A stretch of 64,000 bases of DNA from Streptomyces venezuelae (lineage in GTDB: Bacteria; Actinomycetota; Actinomycetes; Streptomycetales; Streptomycetaceae), in assembly GCF_008642315.1 (NCBI RefSeq), contig NZ_CP029192.1, forward strand, positions 2,976,001-3,040,000, in the 5' to 3' direction. Below the pieces are notes generated by a model. It was not told the origin of the DNA. It saw only the letters and a list, made by a program, of their open reading frames with translations, and made no database searches. The position numbers and the translations under genes were made by a program. Of this stretch, positions 25,497-32,029 are shown in pieces. Each line of letters opens with the position of its first letter. Position 1 is the first letter of the stretch.

Positions 25497-26046
25497 CGGT
25501 CGCAGTCCCCTCGAAGGTGGGGAGGGCGAGTGCAGCCTCAGACGGGTAGCGCTCGCCGTACCGGTCCACACGGATGAGCAGCTCGGTGGAGGCAACCAGC
25601 ATCGTGGCCAAAGCGACTGGACGTAGCGGGTTGGCGATTGGGCGTCGAGCCGGCGCCCGGAGCCACTGGTAGCGGTCGCCGCTCATAGGCATCGGTCCCG
25701 GGACGACGACCACCGAGCCGTGACCCAGGTAGCGGTACGTGGGGGGCGTGCCGTCTTCCTGGGCGAGGTAGTGAAGGAAGGTCTCCTGACTCCGCGAGCC
25801 GAGGAGGAAACCCACTCGCCGGGCCTTGTGGTCGAGTACTACCGGGCCGAACGGAAGTCCCCGGTGCAGAAGTTGATCGAAGGTCTCCATGCCGACCCGC
25901 TGTTCGACCGTCACCACGTCGAAGAAGCGGCCGGCCGCCAGCGCGTACGGTGCGCGTGGGTCGTCCGCCCAGGTCGCCCGGCAGTCGGCCGGATCGTCTG
26001 CCGCCGCGGAGAGCCATTCGACGCCTCTGGTGGTCATCCTCTGCAC
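25486..26046 (-). CDS. Primase/polymerase-like protein (bifunctional primase-polymerase family, short form)
   Basis: 186 aa from GTG 26046 (GAGGTGAG upstream) or ATG 26037. The sequence resembles short actinobacterial proteins annotated as bifunctional DNA primase/polymerase: GVEWLSAAADDPADCRATWA, RFFDVVTVEQRVGMETFDQL, GPMPMSGDRYQWLRAP. It begins a three-gene leftward operon with overlapping ends. Most members lack obvious polymerase metal-binding acidic motifs, and none is clear here, so catalytic activity is doubtful. It is divergent from the XRE-TPR regulator; a 13-bp perfect inverted repeat lies between. Confidence 0.6.
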   Translation of the reverse strand: MQRMTTRGVEWLSAAADDPADCRATWADDPRAPYALAAGRFFDVVTVEQRVGMETFDQLLHRGLPFGPVVLDHKARRVGFLLGSRSQETFLHYLAQEDGTPPTYRYLGHGSVVVVPGPMPMSGDRYQWLRAPARRPIANPLRPVALATMLVASTELLIRVDRYGERYPSEAALALPTFEGTATDAG

Positions 26047-26141
26047 GTCATCTCACCTCGGTCAGTCTCATTCGCGGCCGCAATGCCGCTCTGCCTCCAG
26101 ACTCACGTTCACCACCCTGGTCAGGGCAGATGACAAGGGGT

Positions 26142-26184
26142 GACGGGGGATGACGCATCACGCGTGGACGTGTCATCCCCCGTC
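26142..26184. promoter_or_regulatory. 13-bp perfect inverted repeat between divergent cargo genes
   Basis: GACGGGGGATGAC (26142-26154) and its exact complement (26172-26184), separated by 17 bp that include the palindrome ACGCGT. A further partial GATGACAAGGGGTGACG copy precedes it. Lying between a primase-like operon and an XRE regulator gene, it is a likely operator, perhaps for that regulator. Confidence 0.55.
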
Positions 26185-26324
26185 GTAGGTCAATCACCGT
26201 CGATCTGCCACTACTTGGAGCATCGGGCCATGAACCGCGCGTACATTCGGTCGTACGGCGTCAGAGTCGTGAGCCCCAGTGGTCGCACCAATTCACTCAC
26301 CGGGAGAGGACGGTCACGTCTTCT

Positions 26325-27698
26325 ATGGAATCGACCAGCGTTCGCTTACGGCAGGCCCGTACGGATCGCGGGTGGAGTCAGCCGCGATTGGTCCGCGAGC
26401 TGCGTCACGCTGCGGCGCGCCGTGGACATCAGCTCCCGGCAGACGCCAGCGTCAAGCGGCGTGTTGCCAGCTGGGAAAACGGCCACAGCGTTCCGGACGA
26501 CTTCTATGGGCCCCTCCTCTGCGAGGCGTACGACCTCAGTGCGGCCGAACTCGGGTTGAACCACGAGAGCGGACGGGATGCGTCTCTTCTGGACGTCAGC
26601 TATCCGGCGAGCCCCGACGACGCGATCGAAGCAGTTAGCCAACTGTGGCGTGCGGATCTCAACCGGTACGAGCCCCTCTTACAGGCCGAGCCGTCCGAGC
26701 CCGCTTGGAACGAAGCGTCCCTCCGATGGTTGGTGGCGCCCGAGCCGGCCATTCCCCGGCAACGCCGGGATGGAATCCGTGTTGGTCTCGGAGACGTGGC
26801 CGCCATCAAGACCACGGCGGACATGTTCGCCGAATTGGACGACCGGTTCGGCGGTGACCACGCACGGCATGCGGCGATCCAGTACCTCAGCACCGAAGTC
26901 GCGCCACTCCTGCGCGGTCAGTACACGGAGCAGATCGGCCGAGCGCTGCTCTCCACCACGGCGGAAGCAACGCTTCTTGCTGGTTGGATGTCGTACGACG
27001 CCTGCCGCCACGGCCTGGCCCAGCGGTACTTTCTCCAGGCCCTCCGGCTAGCCCAGGACGCCAACGACCGTCGGCTCGCCGGAAGCATTCTGTCGGCCAT
27101 GAGTCATCAGGCCACATTCCTCGGTCGCTACACCCAGGCCGCAACGCTCGCCCGCGCGGCACTCATGGGCATCTCTCCTGTGGCCACGCCCACGCTTCGC
27201 GCCCAGTTCCACGCCATGGAGGCCCGTGCGCTTGCACGGACCGGGGACATTCGAGCCTGCGAAGCCGCCCTGAGTGCCGCCACGAAAGCGCTGGAGAGCC
27301 GGAACTCCGACGACGAGCCCGAATGGATCAGCTACTTCGACGAGGCCGAGCTCGCCGCGGAGGCCGCCCACTGCTTCCGTGACGTCAACAGCGCCCGGCA
27401 AGCCGTCGCCCATGCCGAGAACGCAATGAGCGGCAGCCACGTACGGAGCGACTTCTTCGCAACCATGGTTCTCGCCGACGCTCACCTACGGGCCGGAGAC
27501 GTCGAGGAGGCTTGTCGCGTTGCGGTCGATGCGCTCGACCTGGGCGAGCAGCTCAAGTCGGCACGGTGCGTCAGCTACCTGGCCGAGTTTCGGCAGAACC
27601 TCGCAGGGGCCGGCGATAGCGCGCACGTCCAAGCGTTCACCGAGCAGGTCACAGAGCACAGGCTGTGGATAGCCTCAGGCGTTCACGCCGGTGTCTGA
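26325..27698 (+). CDS. XRE-family regulator with TPR-like C-terminal domain
   Basis: 457 aa. Residues 5-75 are an XRE helix-turn-helix (VRLRQARTDRGWSQPRLVRE, ASVKRRVASWENGHSVPDDF). The rest is an all-helical tetratricopeptide-like array (RYFLQALRLAQDANDRRLAG, YTQAATLARAALMG, ACEAALSAATKALE). This architecture recalls actinobacterial quorum- or peptide-responsive regulators, and many Streptomyces accessory regions carry one. The start ATG has only a weak upstream GGAGAGG at long spacing. It is convergent with the APH-like gene (18-nt gap) and divergent from the primase-like operon, which it may regulate. Confidence 0.8.
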   Translation: MESTSVRLRQARTDRGWSQPRLVRELRHAAARRGHQLPADASVKRRVASWENGHSVPDDFYGPLLCEAYDLSAAELGLNHESGRDASLLDVSYPASPDDAIEAVSQLWRADLNRYEPLLQAEPSEPAWNEASLRWLVAPEPAIPRQRRDGIRVGLGDVAAIKTTADMFAELDDRFGGDHARHAAIQYLSTEVAPLLRGQYTEQIGRALLSTTAEATLLAGWMSYDACRHGLAQRYFLQALRLAQDANDRRLAGSILSAMSHQATFLGRYTQAATLARAALMGISPVATPTLRAQFHAMEARALARTGDIRACEAALSAATKALESRNSDDEPEWISYFDEAELAAEAAHCFRDVNSARQAVAHAENAMSGSHVRSDFFATMVLADAHLRAGDVEEACRVAVDALDLGEQLKSARCVSYLAEFRQNLAGAGDSAHVQAFTEQVTEHRLWIASGVHAGV

Positions 27699-27716
27699 GC
27701 ACGGGCCTCGGCGGGA

Positions 27717-28646
27717 TCAGAACGGGCCCCACTCGTCTCGGCCCTCCCCGGTGCGGAGAGAGTGCACTCGCCGAGCGAATTCGGCGGCAGACCGCTCACT
27801 CGTCGCGACTTGGTGGCCGAGCCAGCCGACCATCATCAGCTCACGCAGGTCAGCAAGCGTTTCGTAACCCGGCCAGTTCATCAGGTCGAAGCCGTACCGG
27901 TGTACGAACTCGGCGTACTCCGCCTTTGTATGCCAGCCGTACCGGTCGTAGAAGATCGCCGTCTGAATCAGGTCCCACTCACGCGGAGCAAGGGCGAAGC
28001 CGTCCAGGTCGATGAGCACAGCGTGCCCGTCCCGGTGGCGGAGGATGTTCCCGATATTGGCGTCACCGTGGATCATGCCGAAGGGAAGGACGAAGTCCAG
28101 TCGGTCGTAGTCCTTGGCGAGCCTCGCCGCTCGCTCCTCCAGGAACGTTCGGTCCTCCCCCGGGATGCCGTCGAGCCCTTCGAGCGACGTCGCCAGCTTG
28201 GCCAGCGGGTCGAAGTACGGCAGGCCCAGAAACGCAGGCTCTTCGAGCCAGTGCAAGCGGCGCAAGAGGTCGGCCAGCTCACCGACCGTCGCGTACTCCT
28301 CGGTCTCCTGGACGCTCTGCCAGAAGGTGGCCACCAGGCCACCGACGACGAGCGGTTGAGCGATGGAAGCCGGCACACGCGTGGCCGGGAAGTCCTGCTC
28401 CTCAAGCCACCGGGCCACCCCCACCGCCCGGGCCATCTCCGCTTCAACCGCCGGATCACGCGCGATGCGGACGATGACCGGTAACGACGTGAGGCGATAG
28501 ACCGCGTTCGATCCGAGCCGCAGCAACTCGGCGCCGCGGTAGTCGAGTCCGGCAGTCGCGCATGCCTCCCGGAGGACAGGCTCCAGGCCCTTCGCCGTGA
28601 ACTCCGCGTCACTGCTGCCCGTTCCCTCGCCGCTACCCGAGATCAT
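27717..28646 (-). CDS. Aminoglycoside phosphotransferase-fold kinase
   Basis: 309 aa from ATG 28646. The APH/choline-kinase catalytic loop is H193-G-D195 in MIHGDANIGN and the metal-binding Asp lies in VLIDLDGFALAPREWDLI. The N-lobe has LLRLGSNAVYRLTSLPVIVRIA, where the expected phosphate-anchoring lysine is replaced by I/V-x-R (VIVRIA). Family members phosphorylate antibiotics or small metabolites; substrate unknown. It is the last gene before attR and would be acquired or lost with the element. The gene starts about 140 nt inside attR and reads away from it. Confidence 0.82.
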   Translation of the reverse strand: MISGSGEGTGSSDAEFTAKGLEPVLREACATAGLDYRGAELLRLGSNAVYRLTSLPVIVRIARDPAVEAEMARAVGVARWLEEQDFPATRVPASIAQPLVVGGLVATFWQSVQETEEYATVGELADLLRRLHWLEEPAFLGLPYFDPLAKLATSLEGLDGIPGEDRTFLEERAARLAKDYDRLDFVLPFGMIHGDANIGNILRHRDGHAVLIDLDGFALAPREWDLIQTAIFYDRYGWHTKAEYAEFVHRYGFDLMNWPGYETLADLRELMMVGWLGHQVATSERSAAEFARRVHSLRTGEGRDEWGPF

Positions 28647-28783
28647 GCTTCGACGATACGGCCCGCACCAGCCGCCCGACAGGCCACCCGCGTAATAGGG
28701 GCGTGATGACCTTGCTCGACACTCGCCCGATCGGAGCCTCAGCCGCAGGTCAGGGCAGCTATGGCCCTGCGGTCTCACCTGGG

Positions 28784-28826
28784 CTCCGGAGCCGTGTGCG
28801 CAGGTTCGAATCCTGCCGGGGGCACC
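28784..28826 (+). repeat. attR core of the integrative element
   Basis: Exact 43-bp copy of 8196-8238, corresponding to the 3' part of tRNA-Arg without its 5' half, so no functional tRNA is present here. The sequence to the right is the original chromosomal flank. Confidence 0.92.
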
Positions 28827-28842
28827 TTGTATTGGGTGCCCA

Positions 28843-28882
28843 AAGACCCCGTCACCAGCGGAAACGCTGAGGCCGGGGTCTT
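28843..28882 (+). terminator. Original tRNA-Arg terminator, now after attR
   Basis: AAGACCCCG (28843-28851) pairs with CGGGGTCTT (28874-28882); inner stem CAGCG/CGCTG around GAAA. It is homologous to the hairpin at 8255-8294, with loop differences. Confidence 0.65.
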
Positions 28883-28937
28883 CGCGTATGTGCGGGCAGA
28901 TGCAGTCCGAAGCGGCCGAGTGCCGAGGTCTGCGGAC

Positions 28938-29455
28938 GTGGAGCGAGAGCAGGAGCGCCACGAGCAGGCGATGCAAGCCCGCCGGCATCTCTATGCCCGC
29001 CTGAACACCACCGCTCGCGCTTACCGAGTCGCCGCCCGGGACGCCGTCTTGGCGGCGAAGCGCGGCGAAAGCGTCGACCCGGCTCTCCTCGAGAGCGCTA
29101 AGGAGGCCTGGCGGACGAGTATTCCCAGGCTCAGATGGCACTGGCCAAGGACGTTCTGGACGTAGCCTCGGTTCTTAACAGGGCTCTTGGGGTCGGGTAC
29201 GCGGTCGTCAAGCATCTGCCTCTCAGCTCCGACTTGGACGAGGCGTACGAGCGGGCCGATGCATGGTTCAGCAGCCCGCTGTCCGACGGCGTCCACCTGC
29301 TGCGGGTCACGCTGCGACAAGACCTCGGGGTCGAGGTCAGTCCCGGTTTCGACGAGACCCGTGCGCAGATGCTCTCCACACTCGACAGCGCGCGCGACGA
29401 CCTCGCGCATCTCCTGGCCGCAGAAGGGGCCCGGACAAGCGACCCGGCTGCGTAG
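28938..29455 (+). pseudogene. Frameshifted conserved hypothetical gene next to attR
   Basis: Two abutting frames read as one protein. Frame 1 (GTG 28938 to stop 29165) gives a helical basic start with RHLYARLNTTARAYRVAARD and SVDPALLESAKEAWR. Frame 2 continues, if one base is restored near 29111-29116, as DEYSQAQMALAKDVLDVASV and runs to the TAG at 29453-29455 (LNRALGVGYAVVKHLPL, VHLLRVTLRQDLGVEV). Without the shift the first frame degenerates into RLRWHWPRTFWT. Loss of one G in CGG(G)ACG explains it. Either a true frameshift or a sequencing error; function unknown. Confidence 0.65.
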
Positions 29456-29652
29456 GTTCGTGGCCAGGGCAAGGCATTCGCCTGGTGGCTCCCGGAGTCG
29501 GGTGGGGTGGGTGGTGGAGCGGTGGTCTGCGGTGGTGTCGTAGGTGCGTTGGGGAGACCTGGTGGAGCCTTCCCCCTTGGGGGGTGGGAGTTGCACGCTT
29601 GGGTGGGGTGAGGGGGTCGGAGGGGGCGAGCGTACGAGCGAGAGGGTTGAGG

Positions 29653-30693
29653 ATGATTCGAGCGTGCCTGTCCAGTGAAGCCGTGCCCCCGCAGGAGCGG
29701 TTCGACTGGTGGTTCGGGCTGAAGTCCGCTTCGCCGATCGCCACGACGTTGCGCAGTGACTTCACCGACGATTTCCCCGTCGCCGTCGATCACGTGGACC
29801 TGGGCGCCGCGACGCTGACCACCATGTCGTATCCCTCGGCCGAGGTGCGTCGGACGGCTCGGCACATTCGCAGAGGGGATCCCGGGAGTTTGCAGGTCTC
29901 GCTCACCTTGCAGGGGCTCAGCGGGTTCGAGCAGGCCGGGCGGAACGTGCGTTTCGGGGCCGGGAACTTTCTGTTGTACGAGTCGTCCTCGCCCTTCGAG
30001 GGGTGGATGCGGCGGCACGACGAGAGCGGCGCCCCGACTCGTAGCATCGTGGCCACGCTGCCCATGCATCTGCTGCCGTTTCCGGCCGACCGGCTTCCCG
30101 ACCTCGTCTCGCGGCCCCTGTCCGGTCGCGAAGGGTTCGGGGCTCTGCTTTCCCACTTCATGTGCCAAGTCGTCGACGACCCAGGGCAGTTCGGGGATAC
30201 GCCCGCCACTTCCGACCGGCTCACCCATACGCTCGTCGACCTCGTGGGGCATCTCGCCGCCCAGTACATGGACGTCGAACGGTCGTTACCTGCCGAGAGT
30301 CGTACGCGCGCCCTGTTGCTGCGGGTGCAGAGTCATGTCCGACGGCATCTGCGCGATCCCGGCCTCAATCCCGACAGCATCGCCGCCGCGCATCACATCT
30401 CCACTCGGTACTTGCACCGGCTCTTTCAGGAGCAGGGGCTGACCGTGTCCTCCTGGATACGGCAGTTGCGCCTCGAGCGGTGCCGTCGGGCGCTGGCCAA
30501 TCCCGCCCTCGCCGGCGTGCCCGTCGGCGCCATCGCGGCCCGCTGGGGGTTCACCCAGCCCGCCGTCTTCACCCGCGCGTTCCGGGCCGCGTACGGGCTC
30601 ACTCCCAGCGAGGTCCGCGCGCGCACGCTGCTGAGCGACGGGAGTGCGCTGGCGGTCAACAAGAGTGCGCCCATGGTCAACGACGTCGGGTGA
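29653..30693 (+). CDS. AraC-family transcriptional regulator
   Basis: 346 aa from ATG 29653 (TTGAGG just upstream). Residues 10-200 are a cupin-like AraC_binding domain (SLQVSLTLQGLSGFEQAG, NFLLYESSSPFEG). Residues 230-330 are the two-HTH AraC domain: DPGLNPDSIAAAHHISTRYL, SSWIRQLRLERCRRALANP, and IAARWGFTQPAVFTRAFRAA. It resembles the NitR/FeaR-like group. No obvious target operon adjoins it; the nearest gene downstream is YceI, 475 nt away. Typical GC-rich codon use, so chromosomal. Confidence 0.9.
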   Translation: MIRACLSSEAVPPQERFDWWFGLKSASPIATTLRSDFTDDFPVAVDHVDLGAATLTTMSYPSAEVRRTARHIRRGDPGSLQVSLTLQGLSGFEQAGRNVRFGAGNFLLYESSSPFEGWMRRHDESGAPTRSIVATLPMHLLPFPADRLPDLVSRPLSGREGFGALLSHFMCQVVDDPGQFGDTPATSDRLTHTLVDLVGHLAAQYMDVERSLPAESRTRALLLRVQSHVRRHLRDPGLNPDSIAAAHHISTRYLHRLFQEQGLTVSSWIRQLRLERCRRALANPALAGVPVGAIAARWGFTQPAVFTRAFRAAYGLTPSEVRARTLLSDGSALAVNKSAPMVNDVG

Positions 30694-31168
30694 GCGGGCG
30701 GGAAGACTTTGGGGCGGCGGCGAGATCGGGGGTTCGCCGCCTGTATCCGCCACTGCGCCCGAAGGAACGGGGGAGGGCGTAGGGGCGCGTACACCTGATG
30801 AGGGATGCGGCGGTGTGTCGGCCGACGGTGTCGCGGTGCGTACGCGTGTTGCCGTGCGTGCGTGTGTGCGTACGGGCGTGTGTGCGTACGTGTTTGCGCG
30901 CTTGCCGTTGGTTTCGGCACGCCGCCTGGGGGCGCCGGGGCTCGGACGGGGGGCACGAGGCAGTTGGCCGGGGCTTCGGCGCCACCCGCTCCGCGTCGTG
31001 ACCGTGCGTGACGTGCGGCCGTCCGATCGTGCATCCACATCATGTCGATCCTGTGCATCTTTCCCGTCGGCGCCATGGAACCCGGACGAGGCCGCCCATC
31101 TTGCGAGGTGGCGGGCGAGGACCGCGTGATAGCACGGAGCGATCATCGTCGAGGGAGGGTACGAACCC
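30694..31168. other. Intergenic region with GT-rich tract
   Basis: 475 bases without a supported gene. It includes the GT-rich stretch at 30834-30902 and the YceI leader with its RBS. Confidence 0.45.
30834..30902. repeat. GT/CG-rich low-complexity tract
   Basis: About 70 bases of irregular CGTGTGTGCGTACG-type repeats, alternating purine-pyrimidine for long runs, unusual against surrounding sequence. Alternating tracts can adopt Z-DNA; no function is evident. Confidence 0.6.
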
Positions 31169-31825
31169 GTGGGCATCTTCAGCCGTCGCCAGACCGCCAC
31201 CATCGAGCCGCCGTCGGCCGGCGGCCTCGGTGCGTCCGGTGCGTACACCTCCACCAGCGGCGGTGTCGCGCTCGACTCCGCGCTGCGCGGCCTGACGGGG
31301 CAGTGGACCATCGACGGTCCGCACAGCCGCGTCGGGTTCTCCGTGCGGCACGCGATGGTGACGACCGTCCGGGGCGCCTTCGCCGACTACGACAGCACGC
31401 TGTACTTCGACGGCGACCGGCCCTCCGCGTCGCGGGCCGAGATCGTCATCCGGGTCGCCAGCGTCGACACGGGCGTGGAGCAGCGGGACGCGCACCTCGT
31501 CGGCACCGACTTCTTCGACGCGCGCCGCTTCCCGGAGATGGTGTTCCGCAGCACCTCCACCGTCCACGAGGGCGGGGAGACCTTCCGCATGGCCGGGGAC
31601 CTGACCATCCGCGACGTCACCCGTCCCGTCGAGCTGCAACTCGACTACCTGGGGTCGGTCGTGGACCCCTTCGGCTTCGAGCGGGTCGGGTTCGACGGCA
31701 CCACCACCATCGACCGGACCGACTGGGGGCTGGTCTACAACCAGCGCCTCGCCGCGGGCGGCACGATGGTCAGCGAGAAGGTGCGGCTGCAGTTCGACAT
31801 CTCCGCGATTCGGGCCACCTCATGA
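31169..31825 (+). CDS. YceI-family protein
   Basis: 218 aa from GTG 31169 with GAGGGAGGG upstream. Residues 45-215 are a YceI lipocalin-like domain that binds isoprenoid-like lipids: [66 protein letters not shown]. There is no signal peptide, so it is cytoplasmic, as in other Streptomyces paralogs. The 40-residue N-terminal extension is Ser/Gly-rich. The gene ends converging on tatA with a 6-nt overlap. Confidence 0.92.
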   Translation: MGIFSRRQTATIEPPSAGGLGASGAYTSTSGGVALDSALRGLTGQWTIDGPHSRVGFSVRHAMVTTVRGAFADYDSTLYFDGDRPSASRAEIVIRVASVDTGVEQRDAHLVGTDFFDARRFPEMVFRSTSTVHEGGETFRMAGDLTIRDVTRPVELQLDYLGSVVDPFGFERVGFDGTTTIDRTDWGLVYNQRLAAGGTMVSEKVRLQFDISAIRATS

Positions 31826-32029
31826 CGTGACGTCGGCGGAGTTCCGCTGCTCCCGCTGCTTCTCCCGCTGCGCGTCCTCCTCCTTCAGCGCCTGCGTCTC
31901 GCTCTTGAGGATGCGCAGGGACTTGCCCACCGAGCGGGCGGCGTCCGGGAGCTTCTTGCTGCCGAACACCACGACGACCACGAGCAGTACGACCAGTAGG
32001 TGCCAGGGCTGCAGGGCATTGCGGATCAT
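31820..32029 (-). CDS. TatA-like twin-arginine translocase subunit
   Basis: 69 aa: one N-terminal membrane helix ([20 protein letters not shown]), the [17 protein letters not shown] hinge and amphipathic helix typical of TatA, then a charged tail. The ATG overlaps the ATPase stop as ATGA, with GGAGGG upstream. Streptomyces has a main tatA elsewhere; this is an extra copy tied to a metal-type P-ATPase operon, which is unusual. Whether it works in protein export or in another role is unknown. Confidence 0.85.
   Translation of the reverse strand: MIRNALQPWHLLVVLLVVVVVFGSKKLPDAARSVGKSLRILKSETQALKEEDAQREKQREQRNSADVTS

Larger units (their letters stand above)
8196..28826. mobile_element. AICE (pSAM2-type integrative and conjugative element) in tRNA-Arg
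   Basis: The element runs from attL (8196-8238) to attR (28784-28826); excision would release a circle of 20,588 bp. It has the full AICE backbone: tyrosine integrase, excisionase, RepSA-like initiator with an HUH-type His pair, FtsK/SpoIIIE-like transfer ATPase, small membrane proteins and a GntR KorSA-like repressor. The remaining roughly 12 kb is cargo interrupted by two identical IS copies. Integrase, Rep and Tra genes all have intact motifs, so the element may still be mobile. Base composition is visibly lower in GC in 16.7-23.1 kb than in the chromosome on either side. Confidence 0.92.

Noticed and set aside
28761..29165. Reading frame starting before attR and crossing the terminator
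   Set aside because: It passes through the att core and hairpin; coding signal begins only near 28938.
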